A DNA stretch of 43,900 nt, taken from Bacteroidota bacterium (GTDB lineage: Bacteria; Bacteroidota; Bacteroidia; Flavobacteriales; Flavobacteriaceae). The position numbers were made by a program, and so were the translations under genes. Position 1 is the stretch's first letter. Every line of letters starts with the position of its first letter. The notes under the pieces were generated by a model. The model had not been told where the DNA came from, searched no databases, and was given only the letters and a program-made list of their open reading frames with translations. Location of the stretch: the NCBI GenBank assembly GCA_027619415.1, contig JAQCFO010000014.1:1-43900 (forward strand), in the 5' to 3' direction. Positions 27,554 through 35,878 of this stretch are shown piece after piece.

Positions 27554-27927
27554 TTAGTTATTTTTTTAGCTGATCCTCTTTGTCTATTTTGAATATCTCC
27601 AACAAAAGAATACTCAAACATATAAGTGTCTTCAGATGTGCTTAAAATCTTCATTTGGATTGATTTTTTTTCAATCATACTTTTGGGATTAATTTTTTTT
27701 ATAATACACTCACAATCCGAAACCCAGTTAACGTAACTAGAGTCAATAGAACTGTTGAAATAGTCAATTTCTATATCTTTTGTTCTTATAAATTTAGTTA
27801 TAAGTGTATCACCCTTTGTAGAGATTGATTCAAACTCAAAAGTTCCAGTTTGAAATTCTTTACAGTTTCTTTCTGAAGTGTAGCATGAGGTCAAAAGCAA
27901 TAACATTAATAGTGTGCGTAAATTCAT
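27550..27927 (-). CDS. Small putative lipoprotein, function unknown
   Basis: A 125-residue protein with a lipoprotein signal peptide: a basic start, a run of leucines, and the lipobox LLTSC with Cys15 as the likely lipidated residue. The mature part is about 110 residues, mostly short beta-like strands, with further cysteines in RNCKEF and DCECII that could form a disulfide in the periplasm. I do not recognise a named domain. Homologues next to topoisomerase genes sometimes inherit the name DNA topoisomerase IV, which is not supported. It probably sits in the outer or inner membrane facing the periplasm. Confidence 0.75.
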   Translation of the reverse strand: MNLRTLLMLLLLTSCYTSERNCKEFQTGTFEFESISTKGDTLITKFIRTKDIEIDYFNSSIDSSYVNWVSDCECIIKKINPKSMIEKKSIQMKILSTSEDTYMFEYSFVGDIQNRQRGSAKKITN

Positions 27928-27941
27928 GATGTAAAGATAAT

Positions 27942-28292
27942 CTAATTCTTAAAAATCTTAAATGAACCATCTGTATAAAAAAAACCTATTTCTTTAACGT
28001 TCTTATCTTCATCCAAATTCTTCTTTATGTCTAATTCTGATAGAATAGGGGAGTGCTTTATTTCACCATCATCGACTCTCTTGATTGTGTCAATCCCTTT
28101 TATCAGCCAATTAAGAGAAACATTATCAAATGCATTATTGACTTTTATGACAAAATCAAGGCTTGGTTTATTCCTTCCGCTCAAAATATGTGAAACACTT
28201 GATCGTTGAATACCAATTTTTTCAGCAAACTTTGATGCTGTTAAGTCTTCTTTTTCAAGAATTTCCTTCAATCTATCTGTAAAATTTTTCAT
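27942..28292 (-). CDS. XRE-family helix-turn-helix regulator
   Basis: A 116-residue DNA-binding protein. Residues about 5-65 form a Cro/C1-type helix-turn-helix, with LTASKFAEKIGIQRSSVSHI and LSGRNKPSLDFVIKV. The C-terminal part ends with IGFFYTDGSFKIFKN, a short tail that recurs in a conserved Flavobacteriales group of XRE proteins. ACAATTGT lies a few bases before its ATG, and two more copies precede the divergent peptidase gene, so autoregulation and control of that gene are inferred. No toxin gene accompanies it. Confidence 0.9.
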   Translation of the reverse strand: MKNFTDRLKEILEKEDLTASKFAEKIGIQRSSVSHILSGRNKPSLDFVIKVNNAFDNVSLNWLIKGIDTIKRVDDGEIKHSPILSELDIKKNLDEDKNVKEIGFFYTDGSFKIFKN

Positions 28293-28544
28293 GTATACAA
28301 TTGTAAATTTACAAAAATTAATTGAATATATTGAGATGTAAACACATTTATATTTGATAATTTAATTGAACCATAACTTTCAATAAACCTATTTAACTAA
28401 CTTAAATACAGCAATTTAAAATAAAATAAAAATTTAACGTACACAATTGTTAATTTTAAATAGAAATTTTTAATTTTAATTTAAAAATATAGTTTACAAT
28501 TGTAATCGTATGTATTGTTAACTTTGTTTTAATTAATTATTATA
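28293..28544. promoter_or_regulatory. Divergent intergenic region with three ACAATTGT palindromes
   Basis: This 252-base, very AT-rich region is the longest gap in the window and has no gene. ACAATTGT occurs at 28297-28304 (within TACAATTGTA, 28296-28305), 28443-28450, and 28497-28504 (within the 12-base palindrome TTACAATTGTAA, 28494-28505). The outer two share the longer core TACAATTGTA and sit next to the two start regions. They are candidate operators for the adjacent XRE regulator. Confidence 0.6.
28500..28526 (+). promoter_or_regulatory. Candidate promoter of the M14 peptidase gene
   Basis: TAACTTTG (28519-28526) matches the -7 consensus. A TTG at 28500-28502, inside the palindrome TTACAATTGTAA, lies 16 bases upstream as a possible -33 element. 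Protein bound to the palindrome would therefore cover the -33 site. The expected leader to the ATG at 28545 is about 14 bases. Confidence 0.5.
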
Positions 28545-29663
28545 ATGGGTGTAGAAATAGATAAATATCAAGATTATAAAGAGAAATTATTATTTGGAAG
28601 ATATATCAACAATGAATCTCTTTTTAAGCTTAAAAAAAGTTATGATTTTTCAATTATTGGTGAAAGTTCTAATAATCTGCCAGTTTTATCGTTAAAAACC
28701 GGGACAGGACCAATTAAAATACTCATGTGGTCTCAAATGCACGGAAATGAATCTACTTCTACTAAAGCCTTATTTGATTGTCTGTCATTTTTCGATAAAT
28801 ATGATAGAGGTGTTTTTTCTAAAGTGACCCTAATGATAATTCCAATATTAAATCCTGATGGAGCTTTAAATTATACTAGAGAAAATATTAATAATGTTGA
28901 TTTAAACAGGGATGCTCAATCCCTATCTCAAATAGAAAGTAATATTATAAGGGACTTGTACAATCAATTTAATCCTAACTTTTGTTTTAATCTTCATGAT
29001 CAAAGATCTATATACTCTGCTAAAGAAAATAAACCGTCTGTATTATCTTTTTTATCACCATCTGCAGATGTTGAAAAATCCGAAACTAAATCTAGAAAGT
29101 ACAGTATGAGGGTTATTTCACTTATTAATAAAAAATTATCTGTCATTTTACCGGGTAACATTTCAAGATATAACGATGATTTTAACATAAATTGCGTTGG
29201 AGATACATTTCAATCTTTAAATACACCTACTATTCTTTTTGAGTCCGGTCATATTGGTCAAGATTATGATAGAGAACAAACTAGAGAGTATATGTGTTAT
29301 GCGTTAATTTATTCAATAAAATCAATTGCACATAAAGATTTTATTAAAATTAATTATAAGGATTATTATTTAATTCCTGAAAACTCTCAAAATCTATGTG
29401 ATATTTTTTTAAAAAATGTAAATGTAGTTTCTGAAAAAAATAAATTAAATACAAGTGTTAGTATTATGTTTAAAGAGATTTTAGATAAGGAAAAAAAAGA
29501 AATTAAATTTACACCTTATATTGATAAATATGGAGATTTTATAAATATGTCAGGTCATTTAACACTAGATTTTAGCACAATTAAAAAGAGTTTTGACTTT
29601 TCTGATAGTCTTGTGATTAAAGAATTGATGAGTCATGTTAATAAATTGCGAATAATTCAATGA
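28545..29663 (+). CDS. M14-family zinc carboxypeptidase-like protein
   Basis: A 372-residue metallopeptidase-like protein. Zinc ligands are H66 and E69 in MHGNES and H151 in NLHDQR. The substrate-carboxylate arginine is R122 in NVDLNRD, preceded by NPDGALNYTR, and the catalytic Glu is E233 in TILFESGH. These are the M14 carboxypeptidase landmarks in the right order. No signal peptide is present, so unlike digestive or cell-wall M14 enzymes it is probably cytoplasmic, perhaps trimming peptides or hydrolysing an amide in a small molecule. It is divergent from the XRE regulator and followed by lrp and ppc on the same strand. Confidence 0.88.
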   Translation: MGVEIDKYQDYKEKLLFGRYINNESLFKLKKSYDFSIIGESSNNLPVLSLKTGTGPIKILMWSQMHGNESTSTKALFDCLSFFDKYDRGVFSKVTLMIIPILNPDGALNYTRENINNVDLNRDAQSLSQIESNIIRDLYNQFNPNFCFNLHDQRSIYSAKENKPSVLSFLSPSADVEKSETKSRKYSMRVISLINKKLSVILPGNISRYNDDFNINCVGDTFQSLNTPTILFESGHIGQDYDREQTREYMCYALIYSIKSIAHKDFIKINYKDYYLIPENSQNLCDIFLKNVNVVSEKNKLNTSVSIMFKEILDKEKKEIKFTPYIDKYGDFINMSGHLTLDFSTIKKSFDFSDSLVIKELMSHVNKLRIIQ

Positions 29664-29691
29664 TTTATCAATTTTTTTAAAAATAATTCAA

Positions 29692-29699
29692 TATATTTG
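29692..29699 (+). promoter_or_regulatory. Candidate -7 element for the lrp-ppc unit
   Basis: TATATTTG matches TAnnTTTG exactly and ends 27 bases before the ATG of the Lrp-family gene. No TTG stands at the -33 position. Confidence 0.4.
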
Positions 29700-29726
29700 T
29701 AATTAATCAATTTTTAAAACATTAAA

Positions 29727-30206
29727 ATGGCTAAACTAAAGCTAGATGAAGTTGATCATCAAATATTAGATTTATTAATAGATAACTCCAGAACTGCTTT
29801 TACTGACATAGCAAAAAAACTTCTTATTTCTGCTGGTACAGTTCATGTTAGAGTTAAAAAGATGGAAGATGCCGGGATTATCAAGGGTTCATCTCTAAAT
29901 CTTGACTATAAAAAACTTGGCTATACTTTTATAGCTTATATTGGTATTTTTTTAGAAAAAACTCGTCAAACTAATTTTGTTCTTCAATATTTAGAGAAAA
30001 TCCCTTTTGTTACTGTAGCTCACATTACGACTGGAAAATTTAATATTTTTTGCAAAGTTCGGGCTAAGAGCACTGACCATGCAAAAGACATCATATTCAT
30101 GATTGACGATATTGAAGGAGTTTCAAGGACTGAAACAATGATTTCATTAGAAGAAAGTATAAATGACAAGAAAAGATTGATGCATAGAATTTTTAATGAA
30201 TTATAA
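29727..30206 (+). CDS. Lrp/AsnC family transcriptional regulator
   Basis: A 159-residue regulator. The N-terminal helix-turn-helix (about 5-60) has LDEVDHQILDLLIDNSRTAF and ISAGTVHVRVKKMEDAGII. The C-terminal ligand-binding RAM/AsnC domain runs from about 70 to 150, with FVTVAHITTGKFNIFCKVRA. Such proteins form octamers and respond to amino acids. It is 16 bases upstream of ppc with no sign of a promoter or terminator between them, so co-transcription with PEP carboxylase is likely. The ligand is unknown. Confidence 0.94.
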   Translation: MAKLKLDEVDHQILDLLIDNSRTAFTDIAKKLLISAGTVHVRVKKMEDAGIIKGSSLNLDYKKLGYTFIAYIGIFLEKTRQTNFVLQYLEKIPFVTVAHITTGKFNIFCKVRAKSTDHAKDIIFMIDDIEGVSRTETMISLEESINDKKRLMHRIFNEL

Positions 30207-30222
30207 TAAACTCTAGATTTTA

Positions 30223-32808
30223 GTGAGAAAACTTACCAAGAAAGAAAGGTTTGATGATAATGTATTGTCAAGATATCAAGTTTATAATAGCATTTTTTTA
30301 ACTCTTCCCTACGAAGGCATAGCAAATACTGGAGTTATGCTTCCTCTTTTTGAAAAAATCTGTATTGAAGGTTATGAAAAAAATAATAATCCTTCAGAAA
30401 TTGTAGAAAACTTTTTTGAATTTTATTTAAAAGATTCAGGTCAAAAAGAAAAAATAACTTTACTTTTTAGGTTTATTCAATACATAGAAAGGCAGGTTGT
30501 TCTTTTTGACGCTGTAGAAGACGCTTCTTTTGATCAAATTAACAATTTAGATGGTATTGGCACGTTACGTAGTTTAAAAGAGGAAGTAGAGTCTAAGAAT
30601 AAAAAACCAGAATTAAAAAAATATTTATCTAATTTTAAATTAAGACCAGTTCTAACAGCTCATCCTACTCAATTTTATCCAGGATCAGTTCTTGGTATTA
30701 TTACTGACCTAACTAAAGCCGTTAAAAAAAATGATTTATCCCAAATCAAAACATTACTTTCTCAACTAGGCAAAACACCATTTTTTAAAAACAAAAAACC
30801 TACTCCTTTTGATGAAGCCGTTAGTCTTACATGGTATTTAGAGAATGTTTTCTATAACTCCATTAGTAATATTTATAAATACATTAAGTCAAATATATTT
30901 AATGGAGAAGATTTTGATAATGATATAATTAATTTAGGATTTTGGCCAGGTGGAGATAGAGATGGAAATCCATTTGTAACAACTGAAATCACTTTAAAAA
31001 CAGCTAACAAGCTAAGAAGTGATATCATCAAAAACTACTACAGAGACATAAGAAAGTTAAGAAGAAGATTGACATTTAAGAATGTTGAAAATATAGTTAT
31101 CAACATCGAGAATAAGCTATACAAAAGTATTTTTAATGCCCAAAAAAATCCTAAAATTAGCTTAGAGGATTTAAAAAATAAACTTTTTCAGATAAGAGAA
31201 ATACTTATTAATGAACACAAGTCTTTATTTATTGATGAGTTAGATGATTTAATTAATAAGGTTAATATTTTTGGATATCATTTTGCTAGTTTAGATATTA
31301 GGCAGGATTCAAGGATTCATAGCGAAGTTTTTGAAGATGTTTTTAATATTTCTCAAAAACATTTCGGAAAGATATTCCCTGATAATTATTTGGATCTTTC
31401 TGAAAGTGAAAAGATAAATATACTTTCAAACCTCAAAGGTGATATTCCTTTAGATGTATTTAAAAACGAACAAGCTTACTCTACATTAGGCTCAATTAGG
31501 GCTATGAAAACAATTCAAAAAATTAATGGAGAGAAAGGAGCAAACAGATACATTATTAGTAATAATCAAAATGCATTAAACATATTTGAAGTTTTTTCTA
31601 TGTTTAGATTAAGTGACTGGGAATTTCCATCTGTAGATATTATTCCTTTATTTGAAACTATTTCTGATTTAACAGTTGCAGCTAAAGTGATGGAATCGGT
31701 TTATAGTAACAAAGTTTACCGCACCCATTTATCCAATAGGAGTGACAAACAAACTATTATGTTAGGCTTTTCTGATGGTACTAAAGACGGTGGATATTTA
31801 ATGGCTAATTGGAGTATTTTGAAAGCTAAAGAAGCCTTAACAAGCGTATCAAGAAAGTTTGGTATTAAAGTATTGTTTTTTGATGGAAGAGGAGGTCCTC
31901 CGGCAAGAGGGGGTGGTAACACTCATCAATTTTACGCATCTCTTGGAAATTTTGTTGAGTCTGATGAAATTCAGATAACAGTTCAAGGTCAAACAATTAG
32001 TTCAAACTTTGGAACTATTCAGTCTTGTCAATATAATCTAGAACAATTATTGAGTTCCGGAATTCAAAATAGAATACTAAACGATAGTAGTGAGGCTTCT
32101 AATAAAGAAGATAAATTAATTTTAGAAAATTTAGCGCTTATTAGTTATAAAGCATACAAGAATTTTAAAAATCACCCTAAATTTATTCCATATTTGGAGC
32201 ATATGAGCACTATAAAATACTATGCTAAAACTAACATAGGAAGTAGGCCATCAAAAAGAGGGAAAGTTAATGCAGAATTCGATTTCTCTGCACTAAGAGC
32301 AATTCCTTTTGTTGGGAGTTGGAGTCAACTTAAACAAAATGTTCCTGGGTTTTTTGGAGTTGGTACTGCTTTAAAGTTTTATAGTGATGAGAAAAAGTTT
32401 AATGAGCTTAAAAAGCTTTATAATAGATCACCATTTTTTAGAACTCTAATTTCCAACAGTATGATGAGTTTAACAAAATCTTTTTTTAAATTAACTTCTT
32501 ACATGAAGGATGACCCTGAGTTTGGAGAGTTTTGGACCATAATTCATGAAGAATATAAGTTATCAAAAAAAATGATATTAAGACTTTCAGGTTTCAAAGA
32601 ATTAATGGAAAATGAACCCGCAAACAAAGCTTCAATTCAAATTAGAGAAAAGATAGTTCTTCCTTTAATTACTATTCAGCAATATGCTCTTAGGAAAATT
32701 AAAGATATTGAGAAGGGTGAAGTTGATAAAAAAGATTTAGATGTTTATGAAAAAATGGTTACAAGATCTTTATTTGGAAATATTAATGCTAGTAGAAATT
32801 CTGCATAA
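30223..32808 (+). CDS. ppc: Phosphoenolpyruvate carboxylase
   Basis: An 861-residue enzyme adding bicarbonate to PEP to give oxaloacetate. The catalytic histidine is H147 in VLTAHPTQ. The bicarbonate/PEP site has GFWPGGDRDGNPFVTTE, and the flexible Gly-rich loop is FDGRGGPPARGGGNTH. RAIPFVGSWSQLKQNVPGFF lies in the C-terminal part. The protein ends in NASRNSA rather than the xNTG terminus of the E. coli enzyme, as I expect for the Bacteroidota form. The start is GTG at 30223. Its position after an Lrp-family gene suggests that anaplerosis is tied to amino-acid status. Confidence 0.96.
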   Translation: MRKLTKKERFDDNVLSRYQVYNSIFLTLPYEGIANTGVMLPLFEKICIEGYEKNNNPSEIVENFFEFYLKDSGQKEKITLLFRFIQYIERQVVLFDAVEDASFDQINNLDGIGTLRSLKEEVESKNKKPELKKYLSNFKLRPVLTAHPTQFYPGSVLGIITDLTKAVKKNDLSQIKTLLSQLGKTPFFKNKKPTPFDEAVSLTWYLENVFYNSISNIYKYIKSNIFNGEDFDNDIINLGFWPGGDRDGNPFVTTEITLKTANKLRSDIIKNYYRDIRKLRRRLTFKNVENIVINIENKLYKSIFNAQKNPKISLEDLKNKLFQIREILINEHKSLFIDELDDLINKVNIFGYHFASLDIRQDSRIHSEVFEDVFNISQKHFGKIFPDNYLDLSESEKINILSNLKGDIPLDVFKNEQAYSTLGSIRAMKTIQKINGEKGANRYIISNNQNALNIFEVFSMFRLSDWEFPSVDIIPLFETISDLTVAAKVMESVYSNKVYRTHLSNRSDKQTIMLGFSDGTKDGGYLMANWSILKAKEALTSVSRKFGIKVLFFDGRGGPPARGGGNTHQFYASLGNFVESDEIQITVQGQTISSNFGTIQSCQYNLEQLLSSGIQNRILNDSSEASNKEDKLILENLALISYKAYKNFKNHPKFIPYLEHMSTIKYYAKTNIGSRPSKRGKVNAEFDFSALRAIPFVGSWSQLKQNVPGFFGVGTALKFYSDEKKFNELKKLYNRSPFFRTLISNSMMSLTKSFFKLTSYMKDDPEFGEFWTIIHEEYKLSKKMILRLSGFKELMENEPANKASIQIREKIVLPLITIQQYALRKIKDIEKGEVDKKDLDVYEKMVTRSLFGNINASRNSA

Positions 32809-32811
32809 AAA

Positions 32812-33870
32812 TCATTTGTTGTAATACTCAAACGAATCAATAATTATTTTGTTTTCAACTTGTACGTCATAGACTGGTAATCCTATTTTTTTCAATAAAA
32901 TAAAGTTTATTTTTCCGTGACTATTTTTTTTATCATGTTTTAGTAATTCAATTATTTCTATTATCTCTTTTTTAAAAAAATTTATTTTTTTGTATTTACT
33001 ATTTATATGGTTTTTTATTAAATCTAAACTAGTTAATGGGAAATCCAATAACTTATGAGAAATATATGAAGCTAAAACCATACCTATACCAATAGCCTCT
33101 CCGTGTAAGAGCCTTTTTTTTGATTTTAAAAGAAAAGATTCTATAGCGTGTCCTAGTGTGTGTCCGAAATTTAAAGCTTTCCTTTCCTTGTTTTCTTTTT
33201 TATCAATTAAAACTATTTTATTTTTAATTTCTATTGACTGTTTAATAACCTGATCATTATAGATTATATCACTATTTGGTAAACTACACAGTTTATTAAA
33301 TAATTCTAAATCAGATATTAATGAATGTTTAAATATTTCAGCATATCCACTATAAATCTCTGATTTATGAAGCGTTTTTAAATAAACAGAGTCAATAATT
33401 ACCATCTTTGGATCATAAAAAGATCCAATTTGATTTTTTAAAACACCTAAGTCTATTCCGGTTTTTCCGCCAATTGATGCGTCAACCATAGACAACAAAG
33501 TTGTGGGGATGTTTATGTAGTCTAGTCCTCTTTTAAATGTACTTGCAATAAAACCACCTATGTCACCCACTACACCTCCTCCTAAATTAATAATTAGACT
33601 CTTTCTGTCAGCTCCTAGAACTGATAGCTTATCCCATAAATGAATGCAGGATTCAATGTTTTTATTATTTTCTCCATCATTTGAGATGATTGTTTCAAAA
33701 TGACTTATTTTAATTTTACTTAATAAAACACTTAAACATTTTATATTTGTATTAGTGTCAAGGTGAATAAATATTTTAGAATAATTACATGTTTTTAAAT
33801 GATTAGAAAGTGAGTCGTATCCATCATTATTAAAAAAAATAGAATAATTTTCAGCTATAATTTCTTTCAT
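32812..33870 (-). CDS. aroB: 3-dehydroquinate synthase
   Basis: Second step of the shikimate pathway: NAD- and metal-dependent cyclisation of DAHP to 3-dehydroquinate. Motifs are NLGGGVVGDIGGF and INIPTTLLSMVDASIGGKTG for NAD and substrate, plus metal-ligand segments GYAEIFKHSL and NFGHTLGHAIE. The frame is open to 33981, but I chose the ATG at 33868-33870 (352 residues). It gives the usual MKEIIAENYSIFF start, avoids overlap with the divergent proline dehydrogenase gene, and lies just downstream of a -7 element on this strand. Its 3' end is 3 bases from that of ppc. Confidence 0.95.
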   Translation of the reverse strand: MKEIIAENYSIFFNNDGYDSLSNHLKTCNYSKIFIHLDTNTNIKCLSVLLSKIKISHFETIISNDGENNKNIESCIHLWDKLSVLGADRKSLIINLGGGVVGDIGGFIASTFKRGLDYINIPTTLLSMVDASIGGKTGIDLGVLKNQIGSFYDPKMVIIDSVYLKTLHKSEIYSGYAEIFKHSLISDLELFNKLCSLPNSDIIYNDQVIKQSIEIKNKIVLIDKKENKERKALNFGHTLGHAIESFLLKSKKRLLHGEAIGIGMVLASYISHKLLDFPLTSLDLIKNHINSKYKKINFFKKEIIEIIELLKHDKKNSHGKINFILLKKIGLPVYDVQVENKIIIDSFEYYNK

Positions 33871-33887
33871 CAATTTAAAATATATAA

Positions 33888-33895
33888 CAAAAATA
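33888..33895 (-). promoter_or_regulatory. Candidate -7 element for aroB
   Basis: On the minus strand this reads TATTTTTG, an exact TAnnTTTG match. It implies a leader of about 13 bases to the aroB ATG at 33870 and would exclude starts farther upstream. No clear -33 TTG is seen. Confidence 0.45.
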
Positions 33896-33947
33896 ACATC
33901 TTTTTTATTTAAAAAACTATGTATTTTAGCATAATAATTTTTAACTA

Positions 33948-35123
33948 TTGAATAATATTTTTTCAAATACAAAAGAAGCATTTTCTTTAAAAACTAATTT
34001 CGAATTATTAAGAGCTCAATTTCTTTTTAAAATAATTCAAAACAGAACTTTAGTTAAAGTTTCTACTTTTTTGACAAATTTTGCATTAAAGTTCTATTTA
34101 CCAGTTACTCCAATCATTAAAATGACTGTGTTTAATCATTTTTGTGGTGGCGTTTCTGAATTGGATTGTAATCCAGTTATAAAAAAAATGTACGAAAAGA
34201 AGGTGAGTTCAGTACTCGATTTTTCAACAGAAGCATTTAATTCAGAAGTTGAATTTGACAATTGTTATGATAAAAAAATTTCAATTATTGAATTCATTAA
34301 GCATAGGCCTGAGATTCCCTTTGCTGTGTTTAAGCCTACATGTTTGGGTAGTGTAGATTTGTTTAAAAAGAAAACTAAGGGAGAGGATTTAAATTATGAA
34401 GAAAATTTACTTTGGATTAAAGTTGTAGAAAGGTTTGAAGGTGTTTGCCAAAAAGCCCATGATAATGATATTAAAATTTTAATTGATGCTGAAGAGGTTT
34501 TTGTTCAAAAGGCAATTGATGATCTAGCTTTATTGATGATGCTTAAGTTTAATAGAAAAAAGTCAATAATATTTAATACTGTTCAAATGTATAGATGGGA
34601 TAGGTTAGAGTATTTAAATAATTTATTAAAAGACAAATCCAATAAAGATGTAATTTTTGGTTTTAAGTTAGTAAGAGGAGCTTATATGGAGAAAGAAAGG
34701 TTAATAGCTAAATCATTAAACATTAAATCTCCGATTTGTAGTTCTAAAAAAGAAACCGATATTAATTTTAATTCTGGATTAGACTTTATTTTTAAAAATT
34801 TAGAAAGAATAAGTTTGGTTTGTGCTTCTCATAATGAGGACTCTGTTATTAAAGTTATGGATTTTATAAAAAAAAGAAATATAAAATTTAGTGATGATAA
34901 AATATGGTTTGGCCAACTATACGGGATGAGTGATAATATAACTTTTAATTTAGCTAATATGGGTTATAATTCTTTTAAAATACTCCCTTTTGGTCCAGTA
35001 AGAAACCTTATGCCGTATCTAATAAGAAGAGCTGAAGAAAATACTTCAGTTGAAGGACAAACAGGAAGGGAGTTACAGCTTATAATTAACGAAAAAAACA
35101 GAAGAGCTATTGAAAAATCATAA
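33948..35123 (+). CDS. Proline dehydrogenase (monofunctional)
   Basis: A 391-residue FAD-dependent proline dehydrogenase with a TIM-barrel PutA-type core, oxidising proline to pyrroline-5-carboxylate. Visible landmarks are FKLVRGAYMEKER, CASHNEDSVIKVMDF, FGQLYGMSDN and the C-terminal substrate motif YLIRRAEENTSVEGQTGREL, with the paired arginines. The start is TTG at 33948-33950, and the N-terminus NIFSNTKEAFSLKTNFELLRA resembles that of other Flavobacteriales enzymes. The second-step dehydrogenase is not in the window. It is divergent from aroB and ends directly against the next convergent gene. Confidence 0.93.
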   Translation: MNNIFSNTKEAFSLKTNFELLRAQFLFKIIQNRTLVKVSTFLTNFALKFYLPVTPIIKMTVFNHFCGGVSELDCNPVIKKMYEKKVSSVLDFSTEAFNSEVEFDNCYDKKISIIEFIKHRPEIPFAVFKPTCLGSVDLFKKKTKGEDLNYEENLLWIKVVERFEGVCQKAHDNDIKILIDAEEVFVQKAIDDLALLMMLKFNRKKSIIFNTVQMYRWDRLEYLNNLLKDKSNKDVIFGFKLVRGAYMEKERLIAKSLNIKSPICSSKKETDINFNSGLDFIFKNLERISLVCASHNEDSVIKVMDFIKKRNIKFSDDKIWFGQLYGMSDNITFNLANMGYNSFKILPFGPVRNLMPYLIRRAEENTSVEGQTGRELQLIINEKNRRAIEKS

Positions 35124-35468
35124 TTATTTTATTCTTTTAAATCTGGCTACTTTATTACAATTTTCAACTTGAAAAGCAATCATTTTATTTTTCAGCTCTT
35201 TTTCTATAACGTAAATTTTACAAGAATCTAATTCCACATTGCTTAGTGAGAAATTCACATCATATCTATTGAAAAATATCTTTTTGTCTTGTATTATACT
35301 ATCATTTTTTGATAAAAAAATCCATTCCTTTTTATAAATATCATTTAGGACTCTTTTGTCTAGTCCGTAATTGAAAGTACTTTCCTTTTTATCTAGAACG
35401 AACATTAGAATAATTATTCCTATTGTTGTTCCGAAAAGAAAGTAATATAATCGTTTTAAAAAACTCAT
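35124..35468 (-). CDS. Small membrane-anchored protein (DUF4258-like)
   Basis: A 114-residue protein with one N-terminal transmembrane helix at about residues 8-25 (YFLFGTTIGIIILMFVL) after a basic start, followed by a soluble domain of about 85 residues. The pattern resembles small Flavobacteriales proteins labelled DUF4258, where a DYGPN-type motif corresponds to NYGLDKRVL here; the match is tentative. It overlaps the end of tsaE by 4 bases, so it is probably the last gene of porX-tsaE-DUF4258. The function is unknown. Confidence 0.65.
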   Translation of the reverse strand: MSFLKRLYYFLFGTTIGIIILMFVLDKKESTFNYGLDKRVLNDIYKKEWIFLSKNDSIIQDKKIFFNRYDVNFSLSNVELDSCKIYVIEKELKNKMIAFQVENCNKVARFKRIK

Positions 35469-35875
35469 ATTGTATTAATTAATTTTAATTTTCTCATGTT
35501 ATTTTTATTGTAATAAATTTTAACATGAGTATAATCTTCTTCTAATTCATCTATTATTATTTCAGGCCATTCAATTATTATTTTACTTCCGCTTTCTAAA
35601 TATTCCAAGAGCCCCAAATCATCTATTTCATCTTTTTTAACTCTAAACAGGTCCATATGAAAAACTGGTTTTTCTTTGGATTTGTATACGTTAATTATAC
35701 TGTAAGTTGGACTATTCACAACATCTAATACTCCAATATCCTTACACAATTGTTTTATAAGAGTAGTTTTACCTGCACCAATAACTCCACTAAAAAGCAA
35801 TAAATTACTTTTTGAATTTTTTAAAATAAATTCGCTTGCCTTTTTAAGATTATCTAAATTATATTCAAACTCCAC
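35465..35875 (-). CDS. tsaE: tRNA threonylcarbamoyladenosine biosynthesis ATPase TsaE
   Basis: A 136-residue P-loop ATPase. Walker A is GVIGAGKTT (30-38), and VNSPTYSIINVY and FHMDLFRVKKDEI are the family's other conserved blocks. The ending IIIEWPEIIIDEL carries the ExWxE-like motif. TsaE works with TsaB and TsaD to make the t6A modification of tRNAs reading ANN codons. The start is GTG at 35873-35875. It lies 3 bases after porX and overlaps the next gene by 4 bases. Confidence 0.94.
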   Translation of the reverse strand: MEFEYNLDNLKKASEFILKNSKSNLLLFSGVIGAGKTTLIKQLCKDIGVLDVVNSPTYSIINVYKSKEKPVFHMDLFRVKKDEIDDLGLLEYLESGSKIIIEWPEIIIDELEEDYTHVKIYYNKNNMRKLKLINTI

Positions 35876-35878
35876 TTT

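Noticed and set aside
27942-29663. XRE regulator plus M14 peptidase as a toxin-antitoxin or phage-defence pair
   Set aside because: The genes are divergent rather than co-transcribed, the peptidase has a complete ordinary zinc site, and no other defence genes are nearby. A repressor-target relation explains the palindromes better.
32812-33981. Longer 389-residue frame for aroB starting at 33981
   Set aside because: The extra 37 residues are hydrophobic and low-complexity, do not resemble 3-dehydroquinate synthase, would overlap the proline dehydrogenase start, and lie upstream of a consensus -7 element on that strand.
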